From Rhodobacter sp. TJ_12 (GTDB taxonomy: Bacteria > Pseudomonadota > Alphaproteobacteria > Rhodobacterales > Rhodobacteraceae): a stretch of 64,000 nt of DNA. A model generated the notes under the pieces. The model was not told the DNA's origin. It saw only the letters and a list, made by a program, of their open reading frames with translations, and did no database searches. The stretch covers positions 188,685 to 252,684 of the forward strand of contig NZ_NRRD01000003.1 in NCBI RefSeq assembly GCF_020023995.1, read 5' to 3'. Every line of letters begins with the position of its first letter. Within the stretch, counting starts at the first letter, position 1. The position numbers and the translations under genes were made by a program. This document shows, in pieces, positions 17,105 to 25,459 of this stretch.

Positions 17105-17713
17105 TCAGCCCCGCGCCAAGCGGCGTTTGGCCGCCATATAAAAGCCCAGACCAAACAGACCGACGATATAGCCGATCCCGCCAAGGATCGTTTGCAGATC
17201 ATTCTTTTCCTTATAGGCGGCGATCTCCTTGCGCAGCGGGCGCAATTCATCGCGCAACATGGCGGCAATGGCTTCACGTTCCACCATGCGCTCGGCGTCG
17301 GTCATCGCAACCGGCGCGGCGGGGTGCGGTGCGCCAGCGGGCGCAGCGGCTTGCGGTTGCACGGCGGCCAGCGCCTCGGCCTTGCCTAGGATTTTGGCGA
17401 CATCCGCCTTTGGCATCATCGTTTCGGCCACATGGCCTGCCCCGAAATCGGCCCGAAAGGTCAGATCCACCGCCTGCGTCGGGCTATAGGAAAAATACCC
17501 CTCGTCATCAGTGGTCACGGTTGCCAAAACCGTGCCATCGGGCGCCGTGACCGCAACAGGCACATTCTCGCCCATCTTGCCATCGGAAAAGCCCACCTCG
17601 CCCTCGATCACCTTGCCCGAGGGGAAGACCGAGGCAATCACCTTATGCGCCAGCGCGGGCAACGGGGCGAGCAATGCCCCCACAACAACGGTCGAAAGAA
17701 GAATACGTTTCAT
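17105..17713 (-). CDS. cbiL: CbiL/NikL accessory component of the Co/Ni importer
   Basis: This is 202 aa. It has a signal peptide (LLSTVVVGALLAPLPALAH), an extracytoplasmic beta-sandwich domain with VIEGEVGFSDGKMGENVPVA and DDEGYFSY, an Ala/Pro linker near residue 120, a charged helix (EKNDLQ) and a C-terminal membrane segment (LGGIGYIVGLFGLGFYMA) ending in positive residues. In Rhodobacterales NikL replaces the small CbiN/NikN subunit. The gene order K-M-L-Q-O agrees. Its N-terminal domain is similar to the product of the 21301 gene in the feo operon. Confidence 0.82.
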   Translation of the reverse strand: MKRILLSTVVVGALLAPLPALAHKVIASVFPSGKVIEGEVGFSDGKMGENVPVAVTAPDGTVLATVTTDDEGYFSYSPTQAVDLTFRADFGAGHVAETMMPKADVAKILGKAEALAAVQPQAAAPAGAPHPAAPVAMTDAERMVEREAIAAMLRDELRPLRKEIAAYKEKNDLQTILGGIGYIVGLFGLGFYMAAKRRLARG

Positions 17714-17724
17714 TTTGACATCCT

Positions 17725-18345
17725 TCAGGCAAAGGCCGTCGCGGGCGCGCCCGTGAAAAGCTCGGGCTTGACCCGCTTGATCAGCAAGATCGCCGCCGCA
17801 CTCACCGCCGCCTCGATCACCATCACCGGGATATGTGCAAAGAAGACAAGCTTGGCGGCGGGCACAAAGGCCTCGCCGCTGAAGACAAGCGATGCCGCCA
17901 CAAAAAGCGTGGTCAGCGCAATCGCCCCGCCCCCGCCCAGCGCGCCCCAGACCGCCGCCATCGTGGGCGCGGCATTGGCGATCAGCGAGCGCAACGCCAG
18001 CCCAAGCAGCACCGCCGGCATGGCAATATTAAAGGTGTTCACGCCCAAAACGGTGATCCCGCCAAAGCCAAAGAACACCGCTTGCAGCACCAATGCCACG
18101 AACAAAGCGGGAAAGGCCGTCCAGCCCAACACCAACCCCGCCAGCCCGTTCAAGATCAAATGCACCGAGCTTGGCCCCACAGCGACATGGATCAGAGAAG
18201 CGACGAAAAAGCTGGCCGACAGCACGCCTGCCGCCGGGATCCGCTCCAGCGTCATCTGGCGCAGGCCGAGGGTGATCCCCCCGACCGTCAGCGCCGCCCC
18301 TGCCACCAGCACCGGTGCGCTCAGCGCACCATCAACGATATGCAT
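17725..18345 (-). CDS. cbiM: Cobalt/nickel transporter substrate-specific membrane protein CbiM/NikM
   Basis: This is 206 aa starting MHIVDG, the conserved metal-binding N-terminus (His2) of CbiM/NikM. Six or seven membrane helices follow, with the conserved HLILNGLAGLVLGW segment near residue 65 (the family's second metal-contact region) and GVNTFNIAMPAVLLG. It selects Co2+ or Ni2+. Sequence alone does not separate the two metals, but the B12 riboswitch upstream of the operon argues for cobalt. The start is 5 nt after the stop of the DUF4198 gene. Confidence 0.92.
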   Translation of the reverse strand: MHIVDGALSAPVLVAGAALTVGGITLGLRQMTLERIPAAGVLSASFFVASLIHVAVGPSSVHLILNGLAGLVLGWTAFPALFVALVLQAVFFGFGGITVLGVNTFNIAMPAVLLGLALRSLIANAAPTMAAVWGALGGGGAIALTTLFVAASLVFSGEAFVPAAKLVFFAHIPVMVIEAAVSAAAILLIKRVKPELFTGAPATAFA

Positions 18346-18350
18346 GGGGG

Positions 18351-19157
18351 TTACTCCACATCGTGGGCGGTGATCCAGATCACCGCGTCTTGGCTCAGTT
18401 CCTTGCCATCATATTCGGTGGCCGGGCCCGTGCCCAATGCCGCAAAGCCCCATTGGCCCGCCTTCGGAATGCCAAAGGTAAAAAGCCCATTGGCATCGGT
18501 GATCGCCACCACGGCACCGCCCGGCATCGGGCCCACGCTTGGCGCGCTGGCGGCCAGCGTCGCCATATCCGGCGCGGCGGCAAGATATTCGATCTCGATC
18601 TCAGCGCCCGCAACGGGCTTGCCTTCGGAGAGCAACTGGCCGGTGAAGGTGGAGCCTGCCAAAATATTGGTCGGCTTGTTCAGCGGCACGATCTCGGTGG
18701 GCAGGCCCAAAGGCGCATTCCACCCGCTGGGGATACCGTTCTTGTTGAAATAGGCTTTGGTGATCTGCTGGATATAGATGTCTTCCGAGCCTTCGTAATA
18801 AGGCGCAGGTGTCAGAGCGACGATGTAATCGCCATTGCGCTTGACCGGCAGCGTCGCGGTGAAGGCGGCGGCTTCGTTATTGGCGCCCTTGAAGGTCGCG
18901 GGCGCAAGCGTGCCCATCAGATCGATCTTTTCGCCCTTGAACACCGAAAAGAATTCCAGTGGCTGGCCCATATCCATCGCATGACCGTTTTCAAACGGAT
19001 GCCAGAAAGCCAAAAGCAGCGGCACATCGCCGGGGCGGTGGAGCGTGGTTTGGGGGGAATAGACAAGCTGAAAGTGGGCCGCAGCCGCACCGGGTAAAAA
19101 CGTGAAGCCCATCAGGGCCAGAATGGCCGAGGCCATACGGGTCTTGGTCTTAATCAT
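18351..19157 (-). CDS. DUF4198 (NikK-type) periplasmic accessory protein of the Co/Ni importer
   Basis: This is 268 aa from the ATG at 19157, with GAGAGGA 6 nt upstream. It has a signal peptide (ILALMGFTFLPGAAAAH) whose mature N-terminus starts with His (AHFQLVYSP), a common metal-site position in this family. DUF4198 features include FWHPFENGHAMDMGQP, PYYEGSEDIYIQQITK and a C-terminal carboxypeptidase-like domain with DANGLFTFGIPKAGQWGFAA. It is first in the cbi/nik operon behind a cobalamin riboswitch. A close paralogue, about 85% identical by eye over most of its length, lies at 21668 in the feo operon. Confidence 0.85.
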   Translation of the reverse strand: MIKTKTRMASAILALMGFTFLPGAAAAHFQLVYSPQTTLHRPGDVPLLLAFWHPFENGHAMDMGQPLEFFSVFKGEKIDLMGTLAPATFKGANNEAAAFTATLPVKRNGDYIVALTPAPYYEGSEDIYIQQITKAYFNKNGIPSGWNAPLGLPTEIVPLNKPTNILAGSTFTGQLLSEGKPVAGAEIEIEYLAAAPDMATLAASAPSVGPMPGGAVVAITDANGLFTFGIPKAGQWGFAALGTGPATEYDGKELSQDAVIWITAHDVE

Positions 19158-19297
19158 CTTATCCTCTCTCTGGCCCGGCACAGCCGGACACATTCCGAAA
19201 GGACAACGGGGAGCGGCACAGACGGTCTGGGGCCGTGCTGAGCCAGACGCACACCCCGGCGTCCGGTTGCATCGCGGCGCAAAACGTCCACGAGTCA

Positions 19298-19470
19298 GCG
19301 GCAGGTTTCCTGGCTTGCGGGTCTTCGTTTCACCGACCTTCCCGGGGCCTCTGGGGCGCCAGTGGTGTTTTCGGTGTCACTCTCCGCTCACAGTTGCGGG
19401 GGCAGCTGCGGTTTCGGCGCCTGATGGCTACACCTCACCGCATTCCCTATTGCTTCGGCGCAAAGCTAAG
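19298..19470 (-). promoter_or_regulatory. Cobalamin riboswitch upstream of the Co/Ni importer operon
   Basis: The minus strand reads aatagggaatgcggtgaggt, then an extended hairpin, then GCAGCTGCCCCCGCAACTGT (19390-19410), with the B12 box AAGCCAGGAAACCTGCC at 19300-19316. All hallmark segments are present. It lies about 140 nt before the operon's first start codon. Regulation of metal import by B12 indicates a cobalt importer. The gap 19158-19521 holds nothing else. Confidence 0.92.
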
Positions 19471-19521
19471 CCCAGCGCCGAACCGTTGACGCCCCCATAT
19501 CGCGCCGCGCTGTGGGCTTTG

Positions 19522-19827
19522 TCAATCTTTTGCGGCGTGGTGGGCCCCGTCCTTTTGGCCGCCCCCGCGCCCGCCCGATCCGCGCGCGGTGGGGGGCGTT
19601 TCTCGCGCCAGCGTTTGCGCCTCGCGCTCGGCCAGCCGCGCCAAGGCGGCCCGTTCGCAACCGGTTTCCGCCATTGCCTTAGCCCAAATCCGCGCGACCG
19701 AGGCGGCCGACCATGGCAGCACCGCCTGCGCCACCCAAGCGCGGGCGGGCGCAGGCAAACGGTCATGGGTCGCCATCGGATTGGTGCGCCGTCGCGCGCG
19801 CAGGCGCGTGGTCAGGTTGCGCCTCAT
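19522..19827 (-). CDS. Small DUF6525-like protein coupled to the COG0523 GTPase
   Basis: This is 101 aa. The ATG at 19827 overlaps the stop of the GTPase gene (ATGA), so the two are translationally coupled. The N-terminus is Arg-rich ([15 protein letters not shown]), followed by YDRLP/LRxWL-type motifs ([20 protein letters not shown]) and a C-terminal Ala-rich helix. This matches the Rhodobacterales DUF6525 family as I remember it. No signal peptide or membrane segment is seen. Function is unknown; the coupling suggests a role with the metal-chaperone GTPase or in the same zinc-limited response. Confidence 0.65.
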   Translation of the reverse strand: MRRNLTTRLRARRRTNPMATHDRLPAPARAWVAQAVLPWSAASVARIWAKAMAETGCERAALARLAEREAQTLARETPPTARGSGGRGGGQKDGAHHAAKD

Positions 19828-21038
19828 GCCGCGCGGCCCCAATGCGGGAAGGGATCGTCCAGATCCGCCCATAGCTCGGGCGCGAAGCTGGTTTCGGGCA
19901 CCAAACAGCGGGTCAGCATGGTGTCGATCCGGGCGCGGTTCATCGCCCCCAACGTGCCGATGAACACCATCTCTTGGCGTCGGTCGCCAAATTCCTGCGC
20001 CACCTTTGCGGCCATCCGGTCGCGCGCCTCTTCGGGCCAATGGCTCTGCGGCACCGCCGCCCACCACAAGCCCAGCGCCTTGACCTCCAGCATCGGCCCG
20101 GCGGCGGAAAATTCGCCCACCCAATCGGGGCGCGTGGCCAGCCAGAAATGCCCCTTGGCGCGGATCACCCCGGGCAGCGGGGTTTGAAAAAACTCGGCCA
20201 GTTTCGCCGGATCAAAGGGGCGCTCGGCGCGATAGACGAAAGAGGTGATCCCGTATTCGGCATCTTCGGGCACATGATCGGCAAAGCCATAAAGCTCCTG
20301 CGCCCAAGTCGGGTGGCGATGCGCCGCCTCGAAGCTGAAGCGCCCTGTGCCAAGGATCTCGCCCGGATCGACCTTGCCGTGATCGGTTTCGATGATCTTC
20401 GCATCGGCATTCAGCGCGCGCAGGATCGCGCGGGCATTGGCCAATTCTTCGGTGCTGGCCGCAGACACTTTGTTGAGCACGATCACATCGGCGAATTCGA
20501 TCTGCTCGGTCAGCAATTGCACAAGGCTGCGCGCATCCTCGGGGCCCAGGTCCACGCCACGATCGGCCAGAAAATCCTGCGCCGAGAAATCGCGCGTCAG
20601 GTTCGCCGCATCGACCACCGTCACCATTGTGTCAAGCCGCGCGATATCATCCAGTGCCGCGCCCGTATCATCGCGGAATTCAAAGGTCGCGGCGACCGGC
20701 AACGGCTCTGACACGCCGGTGGATTCGATCAGCAGATAATCGAACCGCCCCTCTTCCGCCAAGCGGCGCACCTCCACCAAAAGATCGTCACGCAAGGTGC
20801 AGCAAATGCAGCCATTGGTCATTTCGATCAGCTTTTCCTCGCCACGCGTCAGGCTGGCACCCGCGCGCACCAGATCGGCATCGATATTCACTTCGGACAT
20901 GTCATTGACGATCACCGCCACCCGCAAGCCCGCGCGATTGGCCAGTATGTGGTTGAGAAGCGTCGTTTTTCCTGCCCCAAGGAAGCCGGAAAGAACGGTG
21001 ACGGGCAGGCGGTCGGATCTCTGGTCAGGCATGGGCAT
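19824..21038 (-). CDS. COG0523 (CobW/ZigA-type) metal-chaperone GTPase
   Basis: This is 404 aa with AGGAG 6 nt before the ATG at 21038. It has a G3E-family P-loop [15 protein letters not shown] (residues 18-32), the metal site GCICC (residues 76-80), the Walker B-like ESTG, the base-recognition NKVS, and a C-terminal CobW_C domain ([16 protein letters not shown]). COG0523 proteins deliver metal to client proteins using GTP. The nearby cobalamin genes would suggest CobW, but two Zur-like operators directly upstream argue for a zinc-starvation (ZigA/ZagA-like) role. It is first in a two-gene unit with the DUF6525-like gene. Confidence 0.88.
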   Translation of the reverse strand: MPMPDQRSDRLPVTVLSGFLGAGKTTLLNHILANRAGLRVAVIVNDMSEVNIDADLVRAGASLTRGEEKLIEMTNGCICCTLRDDLLVEVRRLAEEGRFDYLLIESTGVSEPLPVAATFEFRDDTGAALDDIARLDTMVTVVDAANLTRDFSAQDFLADRGVDLGPEDARSLVQLLTEQIEFADVIVLNKVSAASTEELANARAILRALNADAKIIETDHGKVDPGEILGTGRFSFEAAHRHPTWAQELYGFADHVPEDAEYGITSFVYRAERPFDPAKLAEFFQTPLPGVIRAKGHFWLATRPDWVGEFSAAGPMLEVKALGLWWAAVPQSHWPEEARDRMAAKVAQEFGDRRQEMVFIGTLGAMNRARIDTMLTRCLVPETSFAPELWADLDDPFPHWGRAA

Positions 21039-21042
21039 CTCC

Positions 21043-21075
21043 TGTAATACTATAACAAAATGTTATAAAGTAACC
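21043..21075 (-). promoter_or_regulatory. Tandem Zur-like operators
   Basis: Two 15-mers, TGTAATACTATAACA (21043-21057) and TGTTATAAAGTAACC (21061-21075), each resemble the Zur box core TGTTATAATATAACA. They lie 18 bp apart and directly upstream of the COG0523 gene. Together they also form the palindrome TATAACAAAATGTTATA. Confidence 0.65.
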
Positions 21076-21189
21076 CATCCAAATGACAAGAGCTCATGCC
21101 ACGTGCACTTTCCCACGCCCCCGTAGCCAGCGCGCCGCGGTGCAAGTCCCGTGCCAATTGGTGACAAAACGTCTCAGGTATTATATTCC

Positions 21190-21204
21190 CGATTACTTTA
21201 GTCA
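21190..21204 (+). promoter_or_regulatory. Candidate iron-responsive operator of the feo operon
   Basis: CGATTACTTTAGTCA is an imperfect copy of the TGACT-N5-AGTCA palindrome found upstream of hmuR. It lies about 97 bp before the first gene of the feo operon, in an AT-rich stretch that suits a promoter. Confidence 0.4.
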
Positions 21205-21300
21205 TGTTTATCGCCTAACTTCGGTTGCGTTGCGTCGCACCGACGTTTGACCTCACAGCTTCGGCGGCCCGCCGTCGACAGCACAATCGCGGAGATTTTC

Positions 21301-21648
21301 ATGACACCTTTCCCCAACATTCTGGCCGCCAAAGCTTTGAAACCCAAAGCTCTTCTGGCCGCTGCCGCAATGATCGCCCTGCCCTCTGTCGCCGCCGCGC
21401 ATACGCCGCTGTGCGCCTGCTATGACAATGGCGATGGCACGGTGCTGTGCGAGGGCGGCTTTTCGGATGGCTCCTCTGCCACCGGCGTGGCGATGCGGGT
21501 GACGGGGGCCGATGGCGCCGTGGTCACCGAAGGCGCGATGGGCGCGAGCAGCGAATTCACCTTCGACAAGCCCGAGGGCGATTACACCGTGCTGTTCGAT
21601 GCCGGTGAAGGCCACAAGATCGAGATCCCCGCAGAAGAAATCTATTGA
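21301..21648 (+). CDS. Small periplasmic NikL-like domain protein of the feo operon
   Basis: This is 115 aa from the ATG at 21301, with GGAG 8 nt upstream. A signal peptide (LLAAAAMIALPSVAAAH) is followed by a compact domain with three Cys (LCACYDNGDGTVLCEG) and then GGFSDGSSATGVAMRV, TEGAMGASSEFTF and DAGEGHKIEIP. This order resembles the extracytoplasmic domain of NikL at 17105 (GFSDGKMGENVPVA, DEGYFSY, FGAGHVAE), but the C-terminal membrane anchor is absent. The mature N-terminus begins with His. The gene starts an operon with a NikK-like gene and feoAB, so a role in handling ferrous iron in the periplasm is my inference. Confidence 0.7.
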   Translation: MTPFPNILAAKALKPKALLAAAAMIALPSVAAAHTPLCACYDNGDGTVLCEGGFSDGSSATGVAMRVTGADGAVVTEGAMGASSEFTFDKPEGDYTVLFDAGEGHKIEIPAEEIY

Positions 21649-21667
21649 GCAAACCCGGAGACATCCT

Positions 21668-22453
21668 ATGAAACGCCTTCTTGCCAGCGCCGCCGTGACG
21701 GCCCTTTTCGCCCTGCCCGCGCAGGCGCATTTCCAGCTTGTCTATGCCCCCGAGGCCAATCTTGACCGCCCCGGCGATGTGCCGCTGCTGTTGGCCTTTT
21801 GGCATCCGTTCGAAAACGGCCATGCGATGGATATGGGCCAGCCGCTTGAGTTCTTTTCGGTGTTCAAGGGCGAAAAGACCGATCTAACGGGCTCGCTGAC
21901 CCCAGCCACATTTAAGGGCGCTGACAATGAAGCCGCCGCCTTCACCGCGACGCTGCCGGTCAAGCGCAATGGCGATTACATCGTCGCCCTGACGCCCGCG
22001 CCTTATTACGAAGGCTCAGAAGACATCTATATTCAGCAGATCACCAAGGTCTATTTCAACAAAGGCGGCATCCCGACCGGTTGGGACAAACCAGTGGGCC
22101 TGCCCACCGAGATCGTGCCGCTGAACAAGCCCACCAATATCATCGCGGGCTCTTCTTTCACCGGCCAGTTGCTCTCTGAGGGCGAACCGGTCGCGGGCGC
22201 CGAGATCGAAATCGAATATCTTGCCGCTGCGCCGGATATGGACAGTTTGGCCGCAGGCGATGCCACGGTCGCGCCGATGGCGGGCGGTGCGGTGGTGGCG
22301 ATCACCGATGAGGATGGGCTTTTTACCTTTGGCATTCCGAAAGCGGGTCAATGGGGCTTTGCCGCATTGGGTGTTGGCCCAGCCACCGAACATGACGGCA
22401 AGGAACTGAGCCAAGACGCGGTGATCTGGGTCACCGCCTACGAGATGGACTAA
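21668..22453 (+). CDS. DUF4198 (NikK-like) periplasmic protein of the feo operon
   Basis: This is 261 aa from the ATG at 21668. A signal peptide (LLASAAVTALFALPAQAH) leads into a mature chain starting His-Phe-Gln. The body (FWHPFENGHAMDMGQP, ALTPAPYYEGSEDIYIQQIT, EDGLFTFGIPKAGQWGFAAL) is nearly the same as the importer accessory at 18351. The starts and ends differ more than the core, so this is a recent duplication or a gene-conversion pair. It starts 19 nt after the NikL-like gene and is followed 77 nt later by feoA. It probably binds a divalent metal in the periplasm. Confidence 0.82.
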   Translation: MKRLLASAAVTALFALPAQAHFQLVYAPEANLDRPGDVPLLLAFWHPFENGHAMDMGQPLEFFSVFKGEKTDLTGSLTPATFKGADNEAAAFTATLPVKRNGDYIVALTPAPYYEGSEDIYIQQITKVYFNKGGIPTGWDKPVGLPTEIVPLNKPTNIIAGSSFTGQLLSEGEPVAGAEIEIEYLAAAPDMDSLAAGDATVAPMAGGAVVAITDEDGLFTFGIPKAGQWGFAALGVGPATEHDGKELSQDAVIWVTAYEMD

Positions 22454-22530
22454 CGCCGCCCGCGCTGGCTGCAAGACAGGTGTGCCCGGGGCCCTGCCGC
22501 CCCGGCGCATCGCATCGAAAGGAGCGCAGG

Positions 22531-22950
22531 ATGTTCAGAAAACGCTTTGGCCGCGGAGGCGGCGGTCACGGGCGAAAGGCCCCCGACGGCAGCGGTTTTT
22601 GCGGCAGCGGCTTTGGCGGCCGTGGTTTCGGGCGCCGCAGCTTTTTTGGGGGCCGTGGCAAACACGCGGGCATGGCGGCACAGAGCCCCCCCTGCCCCGA
22701 TCCGCGGCCCGCGTGCCAGGCCTGCCAGACGCTGTGCGATGCGCCCCCCGGCACCACCTGCCGCATTTTGCGGCTGCACGGCGCTGGTGCCATCCGGCGG
22801 CGCCTTTTGGATTTGGGCCTTCGCCCCGACCGTGACGTGGTCGTTTTACGCTCCGCCCCGCTGTTTGATCCGCTCGAATTGCGCGTGGGGGATAGTTTCA
22901 TCGTCTTGCGGCGGCGCGAGGCAGCACAGATCGAAGTTGAACATGTCTGA
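22531..22950 (+). CDS. feoA: FeoA with a Gly/Cys-rich N-terminal extension
   Basis: This is 139 aa, with AAAGGAG 7 nt before the ATG at 22531. Only residues 65-139 form the SH3-like FeoA domain (TTCRILRLHGAGAIRRRLLD, LGLRPDRDVVVLRSAP, ELRVGDSFIVLRRREAAQIE). Typical FeoA proteins are about 75-90 aa. The extra 60 residues are Gly/Arg/Phe-rich (GGRGFGRRSFFGGRGKH) and then Cys/Pro-rich (PPCPDPRPACQACQTLC). The end overlaps feoB by 8 nt. FeoA assists FeoB in ferrous iron uptake; the extension could bind metal or interact with the Cys-rich protein at 25456. Confidence 0.85.
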   Translation: MFRKRFGRGGGGHGRKAPDGSGFCGSGFGGRGFGRRSFFGGRGKHAGMAAQSPPCPDPRPACQACQTLCDAPPGTTCRILRLHGAGAIRRRLLDLGLRPDRDVVVLRSAPLFDPLELRVGDSFIVLRRREAAQIEVEHV

Positions 22951-25459
22951 TCCCAGCCCCTCTGCCCCCCGTCCCATACCCGGCCAAACCACGGCACAAC
23001 GTCTTGTGGTTCTGGCCGGTCAGCAAAACGCGGGCAAATCCACACTGTTCAACCTGCTGACCGGGCTGAACCAGCATATTGCCAATTACCCCGGTGTCAC
23101 CGTCGACAAGAAATCCGGCAGCTACAGCCATGCCGGTCAGCGGGTGCGCGTGATGGACCTGCCCGGCTGCTATTCGCTGAGCTCGTTTTCGCCCGAAGAA
23201 CGGGTCGCCCGGCAAGCGCTGCTGGACGACCGACCCGATGTGGTCGTCAATGTGCTTGATGCCTCCAACCTGCGCCGCTCGTTGATCTTGACCTTCCAAC
23301 TTCTGGAACTTGGCCTGCCGATGGTTGTGGCGCTGAACATGACCGATGTGGCCGCGCACAACGGGCTGCGCATTGATCCGCAAGCGCTGGAACAGGCGCT
23401 GGGGGTGCCGGTGGTGCCGCTGGTGGGCCGCAAGGGCGAAGGCGGCGCGGCGCTGCGCGACGCCATCGCCCATGCCGCGCGCCCGGGCCAAGCGCCGCGC
23501 TATGGCGCGCTGGACCCGCTGATCGATGATCTGACCGCGCAACTTGCCGCCCAACCCGCCCTGTCGGATCTGCCCGCGCGGTGGCTGGCGCTGACGCTTT
23601 TGGAAGAAGACCCCGCAGCCGCGCGGCGTGTGCAGGCGCGCGGCCTTGACCCCGCCCCGTTTGAGGCGCAAGGCGTAAAAGCTGCGGCCCCATCGCGCGA
23701 CAGCACCGCAGATCAGATATTTGCCGCGCGCGATGCGCTGGCCGCGCGCTTGGCCGAGGCCGCCGCCGCCCCCACCCGCACCGGCCATGTGCCCCTTTCC
23801 GAACGCATCGACCGGCTGGTGCTGCACCGGCTTTTGGCGCCGGTGGTTTTGGTCGCCACGGTCTGGGTGATCTATCAACTGTCGATCGTGCAAGGCTACG
23901 AGCTGACCAAGATCACGTGGCCGGTCTTGGCAGGGATGCGGATGATGGTGGCCGATTGGCTGCCCGATGCCGGGTTTCTGGCCGATCCGCAGATCCGCGC
24001 GCTTGGGCTGTGGCTTGTCGATAGCGCCAATACGCTGCTCAACTATGTGCCGATCTTCCTGATCCTGTTCGCGCTGATCGCGATTGTGGAAGATTCCGGC
24101 TATATGGCGCGGATCGCCTTCATATTGGACCGGATTTTGCACCGTTTCGGGCTGCATGGCCAATCGACCCTGCCCTTCATTCTGGCCGGGGTCTTTGCGG
24201 GCGGCTGCGCGGTGCCGGGCGTCATGGCGACCAAGGGCATTCCCGATGCCCGGGCGCGGATGGCTACGATCCTGACCGTGCCTTACATGAACTGCATGGC
24301 GAAGATCCCGCTCTATACGCTGTTGATCAATATCTATTTCCCCGAAAACAAAGGCTTGATGCTGTTCTATCTGGCCACATTCACCATGCTGGCCGCGCTT
24401 TTGGTGGCGCGCCTGCTGACCGGCACGGTTCTGCGCAGCTATGACACCGCGCCTTTCGTGATGGACCTGCCCAGCTATCACATTCCCACGCTGACGGGCG
24501 TCTTGCGCCGCGCGATTGACCGCACTTGGCTTTACATCAAAAAGGTGGGCACCGTGGTGATGGCGATTGCGGTGGTGATCTATGTGCTGTTGCAATTCCC
24601 CGGCGTGCCCGCCGAGCGTCAGGCGATGTATGACGCGCGCGCGGAAGCCGCGATTGCCAACTTCTACCAAGCGCTAGAGGGCACCCCCAACCGGACCGCC
24701 GTGCCCGATCAGACTGCGCTGGTCGATCTGGTCAATGTTTACACCGACTACAAGGCCGCGCGCCTGAACGCACAAAGCCGCGCGGCCGCGCAGGCGTTGG
24801 ATGCGGGCATCCGCGCGGATCACCCGCAATTCGCGCCCTTCGTGCTGCGCTCGCGCGAGGCGGCGGACAAAGCGGCCGCCCGCGCGCTCAAGACGCTGGC
24901 CAATAGCCGCAGCGTGATCCGCAGCGAGATGCGCAAGGAACGGATCGAAACAAGCTTTCTGGGCATGGTCGGGCGCAGCCTTGAGCCGGTGACGCAGTTT
25001 GCCGATTTCGATTGGAAGATCAACGTGGCGCTTCTGGCCTCTTTTGCCGCGCGAGAAAGCTCTGTCTCCACCTTGGGGGTGCTGTTTGATCAAGACGCTG
25101 GGCAAAACGTAACGCTGGAAGAACGGATGGGGGCGGAACAAAAGGCGGGCGGACGCACCGCGCTATCGGCGGTCGCGCTGATGTTGTTCTTCGCGCTTTA
25201 CCCGCCCTGCCTTGCCACGGTGATCATGGTCCGCGTGCAGACCGACAGCTATGCGTGGATGGGCTTTTCGATCGTATTTCCAACGATCCTTGGCCTTGGC
25301 GTGGCCAGTGCGGTCTTCACGCTGGGCGCGGCGCTGGGGCTGACGGGCGTGCAGGCGATGACGGCAATCTACCTCAGCGCGCTGGTGCTTCTGGTGCTGG
25401 TGGCTTTGCCAAAACCTTGGGATCGCGCCCCGATCCCCGCAGCCGGAGACCCCCTATGA
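22943..25459 (+). CDS. feoB: Ferrous iron transporter FeoB
   Basis: This is 838 aa from the ATG at 22943. The N-terminal G domain has G1 GQQNAGKST (usually GNPNxGKT), G3 DLPGCYSL and G4 NMTD, followed by the GDI helical domain. Two Gate motifs follow (FAGGCAVPGVMATKGIPDAR and FAARESSVSTLGVLF) with eight or so membrane helices. Between the Gate motifs lies a charged, Ala-rich insertion of about 100 residues (from PAERQAMYDARAEAAIANFY to RMRKERIETSFLG), longer than in E. coli FeoB. It imports Fe2+ across the inner membrane. The stop overlaps the start of the next small gene (ATGA). Confidence 0.95.
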   Translation: MSDPSPSAPRPIPGQTTAQRLVVLAGQQNAGKSTLFNLLTGLNQHIANYPGVTVDKKSGSYSHAGQRVRVMDLPGCYSLSSFSPEERVARQALLDDRPDVVVNVLDASNLRRSLILTFQLLELGLPMVVALNMTDVAAHNGLRIDPQALEQALGVPVVPLVGRKGEGGAALRDAIAHAARPGQAPRYGALDPLIDDLTAQLAAQPALSDLPARWLALTLLEEDPAAARRVQARGLDPAPFEAQGVKAAAPSRDSTADQIFAARDALAARLAEAAAAPTRTGHVPLSERIDRLVLHRLLAPVVLVATVWVIYQLSIVQGYELTKITWPVLAGMRMMVADWLPDAGFLADPQIRALGLWLVDSANTLLNYVPIFLILFALIAIVEDSGYMARIAFILDRILHRFGLHGQSTLPFILAGVFAGGCAVPGVMATKGIPDARARMATILTVPYMNCMAKIPLYTLLINIYFPENKGLMLFYLATFTMLAALLVARLLTGTVLRSYDTAPFVMDLPSYHIPTLTGVLRRAIDRTWLYIKKVGTVVMAIAVVIYVLLQFPGVPAERQAMYDARAEAAIANFYQALEGTPNRTAVPDQTALVDLVNVYTDYKAARLNAQSRAAAQALDAGIRADHPQFAPFVLRSREAADKAAARALKTLANSRSVIRSEMRKERIETSFLGMVGRSLEPVTQFADFDWKINVALLASFAARESSVSTLGVLFDQDAGQNVTLEERMGAEQKAGGRTALSAVALMLFFALYPPCLATVIMVRVQTDSYAWMGFSIVFPTILGLGVASAVFTLGAALGLTGVQAMTAIYLSALVLLVLVALPKPWDRAPIPAAGDPL

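Noticed and set aside
21121-21165. Possible fifth cobalamin riboswitch (ggtgcaagtcccgtgcc)
   Set aside because: Only a GGTGCAAGTCC-like piece is present; the CCCGCAACTGT segment and B12 box are missing.
22898-24670. 590-codon minus-strand frame
   Set aside because: It is antisense to feoB and has the His/Gln/Arg-rich composition of a shadow.
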